Assembly: GCA_003991915.1 (NCBI GenBank)
Contig: RQTK01000180.1
Location: 350,733 to 414,732 of the forward strand
Reading direction: 5' to 3'
DNA length: 64,000 bases
Source: Elysia chlorotica
Taxonomy: Eukaryota; Mollusca; Gastropoda; Plakobranchidae
Position numbers and translations under genes: made by a program. This document shows, piece by piece, positions 36,417-47,829 of this stretch; the first letter of the stretch is position 1; the number at the start of each line of letters is the position of its first letter. The notes beneath the pieces are model-generated. The model was not told the origin of the DNA and did not search any database. It saw nothing but the letters and a program-made list of their open reading frames with translations.

Positions 36417-36527
36417 ATTGTTTACTATCCATTCTTAAAGAAAGAATGAGTTTTGGAAAAACTCATCACTTTATTGTTTACTATCCATTCTTAAAAAAAG
36501 AAAGAGTTTTGAAAAATTCATCATTTA
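36417..36527. repeat. 56-bp tandem duplication
   Basis: 36417-36472 (ATTGTTTACTATCCATTCTT...) repeats at 36473-36527 with a few changes. The sequence between arms is AT-rich and no gene is involved. Confidence 0.9.
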
Positions 36528-36529
36528 TC

Positions 36530-37295
36530 CTTTCAGATTTGTCTATCCCACAATCCCTGCGAGTTTTGTGGATTTCCACATGTATCCTAAAAGAACACTT
36601 GAAACCGTATTACTTTATCTCCTCGATTGCACACTCAATTTTTACTCTCTCTTGTATGTGCTTTGGAGAGGGGGAGTCGTCTATACAGTATTGATTTTTT
36701 TCAACAACCATTATACATCTCTGTGTAACAGAACCTCATAACTGGTCTAGCAGTGTTTTTGATGTTTTTGTTTTGTTTGCCGCAAAAGTGTGATAATATA
36801 TTAGACCTAGGCAAGACCAACTTGTCGCCTGTGAATGACTCATTAGCTGCTAATCCAATTAGGGAGACCAATTCAATAGCCATGCATCATCTGACTAATC
36901 TCAGCCCCAGGGAAGGACAGTTCGTTAATGGCAGGAGATGTCCAGTAACAACCCGAGATAGCGCCGTCTCGCGGGTGTCGTGCAACGTTGCTTCCGGTGA
37001 TTATAACGATTTGTCGCGTCGGGCCATTATCGTCCAACCGGGAATTTGATCAGAGACAGCAGGTGTGCACAGATGATAGACCTGAATACAATTACTGGCG
37101 CCCCTTTCTACAGGGTTATGTGCATACCATGTCTAACTCAAGGCGGTTAGAAATGCGAAAATGGTGAGGTAGATCGTCCAAGCATCAAAGACTCTCCGAG
37201 CTCCAAATGGTGCAAGAACCTTTTTACCATTTCCACACATGACATCTCTCTAACCACTGATCGGTACAAGCAACTGAAAAACATTCAAGCCGTAG
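36530..37295. other. unique sequence, possible regulatory stretch
   Basis: 36835-37050 is of more balanced composition and open on the plus strand, but has no domain. It contains several ATTA/TAAT words close together near 36840-36875. Confidence 0.4.
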
Positions 37296-37303
37296 GTTTT
37301 AAT

Positions 37304-37330
37304 CTAGTAGTAGTAGTAGTAGTAGTAGTA
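37304..37330. repeat. (TAG)n trinucleotide array
   Basis: Nine tandem TAG units. Confidence 0.95.
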
Positions 37331-37334
37331 CCCA

Positions 37335-37865
37335 ATTAAGCCTTTTCGATATTCTGTACCAGTGACTTTTTAGCAAAGAAAATGTTTACACTAGAAACAC
37401 AGAATGCTTCGAAAGCTCCAATAGTCAAGCAGTTAGCCAGTGTACTGTACTGATGGATTTAGACTAACAATATTTAGAGAAAACAGTTCACATTCGGCAC
37501 AAGAAGCGTGCTTGAGGGGAGAGCAATGATACATCGGTAGAACGAAACTGTTTAAAAGGACATCTCCAGTTTAACATTAGAACAGGCAATCTTTAACTTC
37601 GTTTATGTTATCACAAAATCAGCGTAATTGGATAGCATTAATACATTCAAATTCTTCTTTATTAGATATTTACTTTACTAAGGATAAGACATAGTTTGCA
37701 AACATTTATTCAATGGTTTTTTTTTTCAGATAGAATAAGTTGACTTTGTTCAGTCTTAGATACGATTGGTGACCCTTTTATTTTCCCATTTTGATCCCAG
37801 CTCAGGATTTGGATATGTAATCAATTCAAATATCATAATAATTGTATGGCATTGCCACCAACCGC
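37335..37865. other. unique sequence, no gene seen
   Basis: No feature recognised between the TAG and CT arrays. Confidence 0.5.
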
Positions 37866-37867
37866 CA

Positions 37868-37870
<3 letters not shown>

Positions 37871-37941
<71 letters not shown>

Positions 37942-37985
37942 TCTCTCTTTTGATCTCCCAATATAGCCGTTGAATAAACTCATCG

Positions 37986-38052
<67 letters not shown>
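37871..38052. repeat. two adjacent (CT)n arrays
   Basis: Pure CT at about 37871-37939 and 37986-38052, separated by 46 bp that includes AATATAGCCGTTGAATAAAC. Confidence 0.97.
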
Positions 38053-38058
<6 letters not shown>

Positions 38059-38059
38059 G

Positions 38060-38385
38060 TGTGAGTCCTAGATTTGTTTGTTAAATCCAGACATTAATCA
38101 GAAAAACACAGTATTTTCATCTTTTAATAAACGCTCAAATATTACAAACATTGCACAGATGTTGTCGTTCTTTTCATTATTGTTAGAGACCATTACATAT
38201 CATTATTATAATAATATACAAACAGGATTATATTGACATTTTTTTTTATTCTGGTAGGAGAGTGAATTGATAGGAAGGTATTCCCGAACTCATAACCATA
38301 ATACCTTATTTCTCTTTCGATTCATAAATCGCACGGAACTCAAGAAACGGGGGGAAAGCTGTACAGGAGATGGAGATGGAGCGCT
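38060..38385. other. AT-rich unique sequence, no gene seen
   Basis: Nothing recognised. Confidence 0.5.
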
Positions 38386-38389
38386 AGCA

Positions 38390-38575
38390 CTCATCAAAAT
38401 TCTCCCCGTGCTCCAGATTCCGTTGCGGGCAAGGACGCGGGCCGGGGTCCCTATGCTGCAGCGTACCCTCCAGGATATCGCCGGTGGGTTATGGGGTCAC
38501 AACTCGCGGCAACCCGCCCAGGCAGTACGTGCCCGGATTTACTGAGGAGATCTGAGCGCAACCACCATGGGATCA
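38390..38575. other. GC-rich islet of unknown nature
   Basis: CpG-containing and clearly GC-richer than the flanks. Open on both strands for short distances (plus 38267-38545, minus 38451-38702) with no recognised domain. It could be a decayed repeat or exon, or a regulatory island. Confidence 0.4.
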
Positions 38576-38579
38576 ATCT

Positions 38580-39120
38580 AACGGCGATTGTGGAATAACA
38601 GTCAGCTATGATATTTGAGACGGAATACACGTAGTTGTGAAGAATAAGCACCGTTGCTAATGCATATGAAAAAATCCTACAGAGAATAGACATGTAAGCC
38701 AATATTTAGATTTCCTCCAGAAAATTAGCTTTCGTTCTTTTGTTCCTTTCTATAGATTATATTCCTCTCACACCTGTTTTTTTTTACAAACCGAATCCTG
38801 TAATTGTCTATTATTCGTCTGAATTTCGAGACAATTCCGAGACATCTTAAAAGTTAATAGTTGTTTTTCCCTTTCAGAGATATTTTTCAGTTGATTTGAT
38901 TTTAAATATGACCGAGGCCGAATTCCACAAATAATTGAAGTAGATAAGCCCCGCAAGATTCAGGGATCAGATGCAAATGAAAGGATTGATTAACAAAGAA
39001 GGTGAAATTACAGCCTCCGTTCATAAGATAAGGTGATCCGAGAGTTGATGAAAGCAGGAGAAACCATTTTGCCCCCTGGCCTGTTAGTTTTGGGAGGCTT
39101 ATCGATTTAAACCAGACGAG
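38580..39120. other. unique sequence, no gene seen
   Basis: No feature recognised before the minisatellite. Confidence 0.5.
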
Positions 39121-39125
39121 GGCAG

Positions 39126-39219
39126 GATGTGAAGGGATAGGGGGTCCTAACCATCCGGGATGTGAGGGGTTGGGGGTCCTAACCACCCGAGGTGTAAGGG
39201 GTTGGGGGTGGGGGAGGTG
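39126..39219. repeat. G-rich minisatellite, about 33-bp unit, ending at an assembly gap
   Basis: Three units starting at about 39126, 39159 and 39191 share GGGGTTGGGGGTCCTAACCA-like sequence. The last unit becomes GGGGTTGGGGGTGGGGGAGG and meets a run of N, so the array is probably longer than shown. Confidence 0.85.
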
Positions 39220-39263
39220 NNNNNNNNNNNNNNNNNNNNNNNNNNNNNNNNNNNNNNNNNNNN
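39220..39263. other. assembly gap (44 N)
   Basis: Run of N at the end of the G-rich minisatellite. Confidence 1.
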
Positions 39264-42200
39264 CGGTAGAACTGGAGCATGGCTCAACTTCATCAACAAC
39301 TGCTCCCAGATTTCCTGATCCGGTTCATAAGCTTGTCACCCATGATCTCTCTCATCGGTGTGTTTGTCGGCTGGGAATGTGGGCCCGTGTAGCTAGACGA
39401 ACCGGTAATCCTCGATTCAGAGAGCCGGGATCAACGATTGTTGATAAGGTCTTAATATCGGCGCCGGTGGTGTTAATATATACAGCATAATTATATAGAA
39501 GATCCTGGCTTTATGCCTATAACAATGAAAACTTATACTGAGATTCTGTTAAAAAAAACGAATAAAACTTTATTAATAGAATTTTTGCCTTTCTTGTGAT
39601 CAGAAGATTAAAAACCAACAGAATGATTCCAACTTTCTCCCTGTAAGATCTCTAGTTTTATTTGTATAGAAGATTAAAAATCGTAGAGCAAAAAAATAAA
39701 GATTGAAAGATAATCAAGGAGTCATGACACATGATACGACAAAAATAGATGCAGGTAAATAGGGGAATCTTAAATGTACAAAATGTTACAAAGGCATTCA
39801 GATTCAAAGACTGTACAATGCGAGAAATCTGTTGACTTCTAAGTGAAAAACAATGCTTATGTGAATCCCACTGAGCGCAACCTGCACCTCATCACATTGT
39901 ATCATCAAAGGAAGAAAAAATCGGGGTGTCAAAATTTCTAGTAGTTTAGTTCAAAAAACCAGATAGCAGACTAAATTAAAAACTCAAACTTGAAGTTGCA
40001 TCCGTTTCTTTTCAAACAAAATGCTTTACTTTACAAATCTAAAAGTTCCTAACCTAACATAGCTAGCTGTAATATTAGCATGTTTTGATTAAATGCTGGT
40101 TGTTGTTTTTTTCCTCTGCCTTGAGGAAATGCTATTGGAATTCGGGTTTGCATGAATCTTATTTAAGACGCGGTTGCCGATCGTTCGATTTAATTAGAAT
40201 AGCTCCTTTTATTGAAAAAACAACACTTTTATCTTGTACATGTGCGAATTAATGTTTTAAAAAATCAATCAAGTCATCGGATTTTCTGACCAAAGAAGTG
40301 CATTTGTTATTTTGTTAACTGTCATCGAATAAGCCATGATAGATCTACTGCAACATTTACATTCGCCAACAAAGTGACTTTGCATTAACAATAACGTGAA
40401 AAGCAAGCCTCACATATTATTTTAGATAAAAGTTGTTTTTTTAATTAGTTAATCTCTCACACCTTTTGTTCCCTTTTGAAGCTAATAGGAACCTTCAAAG
40501 TGTTCAACTTCAATATCATTTAACGTGGGACTTAGCACATGGACCAACGGAGACGAAGATAAGAAAAATTAATTATCACGGTTTTAACGGTAACTACTCC
40601 CATTCAAAATTAAAACGTGAATCGAACGCAGAAAAACGAAGGAATTAAAGTAATATTATCTTTTAACAACTTCACTGCAACATTGGCTTTCTTAGAGCTA
40701 ACGTCAAGAGCAGTTATTATACCATCCTGCCGTGATTGTTCTTTCTCAGGGCATAGCATCGCTGCCAGATGCCGCAGCTGTATGGTCTCAGATCGAAGCC
40801 AGACTCTTCTCTTCCTTCACACTTGACGGCAAGCCGACGACAGGACACGAGTTTCTCTTAATTAAAACGATTATTTTTAACACTCTAACACCATCAGTCG
40901 CAGGGAGCCATGTGATCGTTACTACAAAAGCACACCAGGAGCAGAGGTAGAAGCTGAAGTATCAAAATTTTCATGATCATTAGCAGTGGCGTTCTCCACC
41001 AACATCACGGAAATTTCCGTCATAGTCTTTTTTCAATATTACAACCATCATAATCAGCCTCTGTTATCGGACCCATTAGCATCAACCTTCACAATCCTTG
41101 AAACACTCTACAGGCCCCATCAGGAATCTTTCCTTTCTCCATTTTAGCACGTTGTCATGCATTATCAATTTTTATATTAATCAAATTTTTCAATGTTTAT
41201 TTTCCTCAGGCATTCACCTCTATTCCTGTCATATACAAACAATGTCGCTTAAGAATTTGGCAATCCACCATAATATCTATGTGGAGTTTAATACTTGATC
41301 ATCTAAAAAAACAACCTTTTTGCTCCTCGGCCGCTTCATTTATCATATTCATATATCATTGAAAGCCTTCCAGCTGAAAAACTATGATTCCTCCCCTGAC
41401 TCATTCATCAAAATTTATTTCTCCGCATCCATTCGCCGTCCAGTGTTCATAAAATGTAGAAAAATCGCGAGCAATAAAATGTTTTTAGATTTCACGGTTT
41501 GAACAAGGAATTATGGTAGGGGAAAGGAAAGAAATGAAAGTAGTTCATACCAAAAAAACCCAGCTTGGAAGAGAATGAAATTGTAATCTTCGAGAATTAA
41601 GAAAGATGATAAAGAGAAACAAACGTTAAGCTGTAATGGTCACTTTGATAAGGCGGGCAAACATTTCTTTCAAGATTGCGTTTAGCTAAATCAACATCAC
41701 ACAGGAGCCGCAACAGAAAAGTAGCACATTAGGGCAATACATAGAGGGCTCTTGCCATTTATATTTTTCTTTCCTTATTGAAAGGACACGTCAGTGACAG
41801 AGCCCCAGAGGCCAAGATGAGGCGTGGGGATGAAATCAGACCAACAGAACAGGCCGCCTTATGAAAATCGGAACAGTGGATCGATGCATCTCCGCCTGTC
41901 GTTTCTATGCACCCATGCCGGGATTCCTCCAACCCTCTTACAGTCCTGCAAACAAGACTTCGCGATTTCTCTTTATCACTAGCACTCTCAATAGTTGACT
42001 AACTTGTACGTCTCTTATCATAGTGCATCTGTTACTAGGAGTCTAATATAAACAATCGTGTTTACACTTTGTGAATATGTTTTTTTTTCTCCTTCAGAAG
42101 CATGTAAAATTCGTATTATGCTTGTATTCTTTGTATTATTTTTTTTCCTCTTTGGTGCAACGCCATAATTTAATTACGTCTTTTGTTATTTTTTTATGTG

Positions 42201-42490
42201 TGTATAATTTGTAATCCAAGTATTAACCCCTAAATGTTTTTCGGTGACAATGATCACGATAATTAGACACCCATTTTTGTTAAATCAAATGATAGCCGCA
42301 TGTATTAGTGAAAGTGCATCTACTTCCAGTGTGAAAATATGTCTCATTCAAGCAGCGGTAAACTTTTAAAAATGTTAATAAGTTGACGGTAGCAAGTTAC
42401 CTCAAAGTGTCGTCTAATTATTTTAATATCCGTGTTTAGCCATCACTTGAATGTAACAGTGAATGTGCTTGGCATAATACCAGATCAAGC
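39264..42490. other. unique sequence, no gene seen
   Basis: The first 220 bp are GC-richer and balanced. The rest is AT-rich. Balanced-composition patches at 40720-40860 and 41780-41930 could be conserved non-coding DNA. No domain was recognised. Confidence 0.45.
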
Positions 42491-42495
42491 AGTCA

Positions 42496-42529
42496 GAGAA
42501 AGATAGAGAATAACAGAGATAGAGAGATG

Positions 42530-42613
<84 letters not shown>

Positions 42614-42672
42614 AGAGAGACTGAGAGGCAGATAGTTAGACAGACAGACATATAGACAGACAGACATACAGA
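42496..42672. repeat. (GA)n-(GACA)n compound array
   Basis: GA at about 42533-42576, then GACA units with GGACA variants to about 42672. Confidence 0.95.
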
Positions 42673-42679
42673 GACACCT

Positions 42680-44925
42680 AAGGAGAAAGGGGGGAGATTT
42701 GGTAGGAGTAAGCGATACAGATGAAGATAGTTTGTCTTATTTTTTTTCCTTCCGATTTCGTTTGTTCTGGCCAGCCATGTGACGTCTGATCGCCTACCCC
42801 ACACCCACTCCTACCCACTACCTCCGAAAAGCAGCGGATGATTGGCAGAGACCCCCAGTAGCTCTGTGTAACTTTTCGCAAGGAATCATATCACATCATA
42901 TTTCATATAATAGGAGCCGGGTCCCATATTAGTCGTAAGTCCAAATTTCCATAGTGATTATTGTAAACCTTTTTTATTTTTTTTATTTTAGACCCCATTT
43001 GGATTTTGAAATCAAATGAGAGCCAATCTTTCTCTTTCAAAGAATTGTGTTTAAACATTATACTCAAAATCTCTTTGGGGCTTTATGCGTATTGTGTGCA
43101 ACGCCAACGCGGCAATATCACCTACGCCATGCGACTTCCCATTTTAGAATGCATGTGGTCTCCAGACACACCTTCCCATTGCATTATAGACTCCTTTACG
43201 GCAATTCGAGGCTACGTTTTTCCCTCTAGAGTAGGCTTTGATTTTTGTTCCATAAAAGACAAAACATTTATGGTCTACTTAATCCTTTCTAATAAAGATA
43301 TCAAATTTTGAAATACAGGCATTGTATAGGAAAGTGCATTATGTTCTTTTTTTTATAATAGCAATTATATTTTTGTTGTTGTTGTATTTTCCTAGGTGTT
43401 TTTTTTTCTTATTTGTTTGTTTTTGTTTCTCGTTCGTGGGCTTTCCTTCACCCGGAACGTTTTTATACACAGGACTAGGAGACTTACGCAAAGCTCAGAG
43501 AGAGCAAAACTAAAAATGTAAGGACGAAAGAAAACATGGACTGCTGAAATGATGAAACCGTTCAAGTCGATAGTGAAAATAAATTTCGCAGCCAGTGTGG
43601 CACTTTACTCTGGTCGTGTTTTTATCAAAACAAGTTCAGACTGGGGTGGGGCATCATTCTTATTTTGTCTCCATTAATTGGGGGAAAAGGGCCAATTAAA
43701 CCCAATTTTCGAAGAAACGCGTGAGGATTTCTGTGGGTTAAAGTGCAGCGGGATGACAATAAATAAACCTTTACTCCATAAGTTTCTTCTCGAGAATGAA
43801 ATATAGTTGTGTCTTTCACCTACATGTCATGAGAGGTATGCACTAATTTACTTTGCTAGGATTCTTCGCTTTATGTTTGTTCGTTTCTTTTATTTTTTTT
43901 TAACTTTTAATGAACAAGCATCACTCGCGCTATAGATATTAATATCGATCACTCACTAGAAAATCACGGCTTAGAATGTTCGATGTGAAAATTCTGTTTT
44001 GAAAAATATTAGATGTAACAGTGTACAGTGGAAACCACATAATTATTATTGCTTGGGATTTTATTTAACTTTGAATTAAGAGAAAAAATAACCCATTCTC
44101 TTGCAAAATTCAGTTTATGAGAAATTCGAATTATCTGACTTTGTTTTGCGAGATTTCCACTGAGTTTGATTTTACACAAATTAAACAACTCAGTGCATCA
44201 TTATGTTTCTTTAGATGCGTATTTCTGCTTAACGTACGGAATGCTCAGATACGTCCCATGCGACATGATGAAACACGAATTGATTAAATTGCATAACTGT
44301 TTTTAAATAGCTACGTTTCGTTAGGCACACAGAAAATGATACTATTTAAATATTTTGTAAACGTCGAAACAATTTTACCTTGCCAAGTGATATTGATTTT
44401 CATTGAAAAATTAAAGATAAGAAATGACACCATTCAATTTTCATTAATTTAAAAATTAGCATCTCCTAACAAAAACAGAGGCAGCCAATGGAAATTCTCA
44501 ATTACCTCGCGTCAAATATCAAAGCTTTCTCTTTTTTTCAGTTTCTGTCTAGAAAGATGATAATCCATGAAATGTGACCCTCTCGACCACCGAGGATTAA
44601 ATTGAGGGAAACGAGGCCACCAGTCTCCAGGCATGTTCCCCGCTAATTCATAATCGCAGAAAATTGCTTTGATCAATCTGTGTAACGATCTCTCTGGAAT
44701 CGATCTGCATGCAAGATAGCTGGCCCGTTCAGGCAGAACTTAAATTATTCTTTCTTTTGTTTATGTTTTTTAAGGCAATCACTGAATCACACGTTACGTG
44801 ATGTTTTGGACCTTTGATCTGATTTAAAAGCTTAGTGGGCCAATGGAGATAAAGGATGTCTCTAGATTTCGATAGCCCAATAACGGCGAAGATGGCTTTG
44901 CATCTTTCGATTGATAAGAACATTG
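42680..44925. other. unique sequence, no gene seen
   Basis: A frame at 43006-43311 is open but has no recognised domain. 44460-44720 is a balanced-composition stretch of the kind often conserved. No element recognised. Confidence 0.45.
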
Positions 44926-44928
44926 TTC

Positions 44929-45078
44929 AGTGAAGATTATGATAGGTAATTGCGTTAACAATAAAAACAGAAAACATTATGTCATATAATTATGTCATAT
45001 AATTATTGCAAGATGGTAGTTACAGACTAACACCATGGGGTAGAATGCACAAATGAGACGTAGCTTACGTCTCGTCCC
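44929..45078. repeat. local repeat family copy A, ending in a half hairpin element
   Basis: CAGTGAAGATTATGATAGGT, then ATTATGTCATATAATTATTG and AGTTACAGACTAACA match copy B at 45470-45560. Its 3' end (45034-45077) is the left half of the foldback element described at 45560. A 13-bp TTATGTCATATAA unit is doubled at about 44979-45004. Confidence 0.8.
45034..45077. mobile_element. foldback element, truncated copy
   Basis: Starts CATGGGGTAGAATGCACAAA like the two full copies and reaches the inner stem (CTTACGTCTCGTC). It is then replaced directly by a SINE fragment. Confidence 0.7.
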
Positions 45079-45160
45079 AACCAGCAGGGGGCAAAATCGC
45101 CATACTCCAACCACGGACCTCCACCTGATGTTGTGCCCCAGGGCTAAAGCGCCCCCTATT
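45078..45160 (-). mobile_element. SINE head fragment (family A copy 5)
   Basis: In reverse sense, CCAACCAGCAGGGGGCAAAA, 'tactccaaccacggacc', 'gttgtgccccagggc' and 'gcgccccct' follow the order of the tRNA-like head of family A (compare 16873-16972). It abuts the truncated foldback element, suggesting insertion into it or recombination at it. Confidence 0.6.
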
Positions 45161-45164
45161 GGTT

Positions 45165-45370
45165 GTGTGAGTATAACACTTATATAAATTGAGTATCGTT
45201 TTTTTTTAACGAAAATAAAGACTGCATTTCGCCTTTCATACATTGGTATACTAGAGACCACATATAATAACTGGCCGTTGCGAATACGTGAGAGCTTTTC
45301 TTGGGCTGCCAAGACAAGTGGTAAATTTGAAAAACACTTGACAGTGAGATGAGAACGATAACCACGATAC
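45165..45370. other. unique sequence between repeats
   Basis: No recognised feature. A T-run is at about 45200-45208. Confidence 0.4.
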
Positions 45371-45374
45371 CAGC

Positions 45375-45674
45375 TAAATCATTCGCGCGGGTCAATTCCA
45401 ATATCAGCTGCAAAAAGTAAATCTTAGTGAGATTGAGACCACGTATTCCTACCTTTGCCCAGCCTGCCAACAGTGAAGATTAGGATGGATAATTGAGTTA
45501 TAGGAACAAAATAAATTATGTCATGTAATTATTGCAAGATGACAGTTACAGACTAACAACATGGGGTAGAATGCACAAACGAAACGTATCGTACGGAATC
45601 TCGACGAAATAATACAAGAATATGAAGGCTCACGGCGAGACGTAAGCTACGTCATGTTTGTGCATTATACCCAT
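45375..45674. repeat. local repeat family copy B, containing a complete foldback element
   Basis: GGTCAATTCCAATATCAGCT, AAAAAGTAAATCTTAGTGAG and ACCTTTGCCCAGCCTGCCA match copy C at 46668-46755. The part after 45465 matches copy A. The unit carries the foldback element at 45560-45674. Confidence 0.8.
45560..45674. mobile_element. foldback (hairpin) MITE-like element, copy 1
   Basis: 115 bp. The left end CATGGGGTAGAATGCACAAA is the near-perfect inverse of the right end TTTGTGCATTATACCCATG. An inner arm (CGAGACGTAAGCTACGTC) has decayed pairing here. There is no coding capacity, and the whole unit would fold into one long stem. No clear target-site duplication was seen. Confidence 0.8.
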
Positions 45675-45679
45675 GGTTT

Positions 45680-46085
45680 CTTTATGGTTTCCAGCATAAA
45701 TCTTATAGGAAAACTTGAAGATTCAAATAAAAAATTATGGTAAAATAATTACTTTTGTTTTAATAATGAATCCAATCTGGTTGTTGTGTGTATTTTTTGT
45801 TTTGTTTTTGCTTTTTTTGGCTGTTAGTTTTTTGGTAGTGCAATTTAAAAGTAATAAACAACACAATAGAGATTTTAGTCTAAACCCGAGTTTAAAAAAA
45901 AATGTCAACGAATTAGGCCAGTCCGTTTGCAAAAATAGTGAAAGTAAAGTTCATCAATGAAAATCGTCTCATTGCAGAGCGCACTTTACATTACTAAATA
46001 CGAATAGCCTGTAAGTATTACTCTATTCCATCTTCACATTTTAATTATATATGCGAATTAACCAAGAATTACATAACTTAATTTA
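45680..46085. other. unique AT-rich sequence, no gene seen
   Basis: An 81-codon frame at 45715-45960 is Phe/Val-rich with no recognised domain. Confidence 0.45.
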
Positions 46086-46089
46086 AAGA

Positions 46090-46201
46090 CATGGGGTGAA
46101 ATGCACAAACAAGACCCACTTACGTCTCGTCGTAACAATATAAGAATAAGAAGGCTTACGACGAGACGTAAGCTACGTCATGTTTGTGCATTCTACCCAT
46201 G
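46090..46201. mobile_element. foldback (hairpin) MITE-like element, copy 2, best preserved
   Basis: 112 bp. The outer arms are CATGGGGTGAAATGCACAAA and TTTGTGCATTCTACCCATG. The inner arms CTTACGTCTCGTCGTAA and TTACGACGAGACGTAAG are perfectly complementary (17 bp) around a loop of about 20 bp. The fold is nearly uninterrupted. There is no open frame. Confidence 0.85.
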
Positions 46202-46204
46202 AAC

Positions 46205-46570
46205 TCAAATTTTGGTTTAAGTTAGATTATTAAGTAACATCAGTGAGTAATTCTTATCGCTGCGATTGATTGTAGTATTCAAAAACTACATAACGTGCGC
46301 AATGGAAAAGTGTTTTTAGATCTTCTATAAAATGACACTGTGCCATTTCTCTGCGTGCTGAACATCTCTCTCGCCTTCCGACAAAGTGGAACCTCTGTTT
46401 TTGTTAAACTCAGAAGCGAAAATGTATTCACTTCGTTTATTTTAATGATAAATAATTGGTCCTTTAGGTTTGGAAATCAAGATCCGAATTCATCCTTCAG
46501 GATCATTTTTACCTCTGACCATTAACCTTAAATCTAGATTGAATTTCACATACTGATTTTGTGGTGGTAG
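46205..46570. other. unique sequence, one dispersed repeat segment
   Basis: 46328-46395 is similar to 20781-20850. Otherwise nothing was recognised. Confidence 0.45.
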
Positions 46571-46575
46571 TAGTT

Positions 46576-46665
46576 GTAGTTGAGTTGGTCTAACATCCAA
46601 CGTCCAAAGTCAGCACTCTATAAGCTATATTGTGGACGGGTCCCAAGACTGAAGTCTGACCATTT
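46576..46665 (-). mobile_element. SINE tail fragment (family A copy 6)
   Basis: GTTGGTCTAACATCCAACGT, CAGCACTCTATAAGCTATAT and TGTGGACGGGTCCCAAGACT form the family A 3' end in reverse sense. The fragment stops at the local repeat copy C. Confidence 0.75.
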
Positions 46666-46667
46666 TA

Positions 46668-46857
46668 GGGTCAATTCCGATATCAGCTACAAAAAGTAAA
46701 ACTTAGTGAGTGTGGGAACATGTATTCCTACCTTCGCCCAGCCTGCCAGGGGTTTGGTTGTTTTGAAGAAAATTTCTCCGATTACTCCGTTGTGGGCGAG
46801 CTTTATGAAATATAAAAATAAATTATGTACTGTAATCATTATCCTGTCGCCAGTATT

Positions 46858-46858
<1 letters not shown>
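46668..46858. repeat. local repeat family copy C
   Basis: GGGTCAATTCCGATATCAGC, AAAAAGTAAAACTTAGTGAG and TATTCCTACCTTCGCCCAGC correspond to copy B. AAAATAAATTATGTACTGTA corresponds to B near 45507. No foldback element follows; a GA array does. Confidence 0.7.
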
Positions 46859-46859
<1 letters not shown>

Positions 46860-46906
<47 letters not shown>

Positions 46907-47130
46907 TAAAGAGACAAGGAGAGAGAGAAAAGGAGAGAGAGAAAGAGAGGGAAGGGAGAGAGAGAAAGAAAGAGATAAGGAGAGAGAGAAAGAGAGGGAA
47001 GGGAGAGAGAGAAAGAAAGAGATAAGGAGAGAGAGAAAGAGAGAGAGAGGGAGAGAGAAAGAGAGAGAGAGAACAAGAGAAAGAGGGAAGGAGAGATAGA
47101 AAGAGCGGGAGAGAGAGAATACAGAGAGAT
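46860..47130. repeat. long (GA)n/(GGAGAGA)n array
   Basis: Pure GA to about 46899, then a higher-order mix of GAGAAAGA and AAGGAGAGAGA steps. A roughly 60-bp block (about 46935-47035) is repeated. Confidence 0.95.
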
Positions 47131-47164
47131 AATCTCTCCCACCAAAGACGATTGTACCCCACAT

Positions 47165-47515
<351 letters not shown>

Positions 47516-47639
47516 AACGACCAGGTTATTATTCGGGGACATGGCCCGAAAGTTCCGATTGGTTTACGGGCTGCCACGCAACCTGCTATCATAATTGTGT
47601 TATAATAAGGAAGCAGTGCCACTGCTATAAGAGTACAAG

Positions 47640-47822
47640 GATTTATCTGGGAACTTGTGGTCAGAAAGAGAGGGGGGGGTGAGATATTATTCGGGAGGTC
47701 TCCGGTTCAATCCTGGGATCAGGAAAAATAGTTCTCCGATTTCGTGACCTACTTATTGGATCAGTGTGCTGGAATCCCTGCCCAGTCCATGTGTAGCATA
47801 TAAAATTGTCAGTTATTAACGC
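47640..47822 (+). mobile_element. SINE (family A-related copy 7), decayed
   Basis: GGGAGGTCTCCGGTTCAATC supplies a B box (GGTTCAATCC). The body then follows with GGATCAGTGTGCTGGAATCC, CTGCCCAGTCCATGTG and TAGCATATAAAATTGTCAG as in family A. The tail is missing. Confidence 0.6.
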
Positions 47823-47829
47823 TTTAGCG

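Noticed and set aside
36753-37049. 98-codon frame starting MFLMFLFCLPQKC, signal-peptide-like
   Set aside because: The hydrophobic start comes from a T-rich tract and the remainder has no cysteine framework or domain. More likely non-coding.
43006-43311. 101-codon frame
   Set aside because: No domain, and an overlapping second frame is open over the same stretch.
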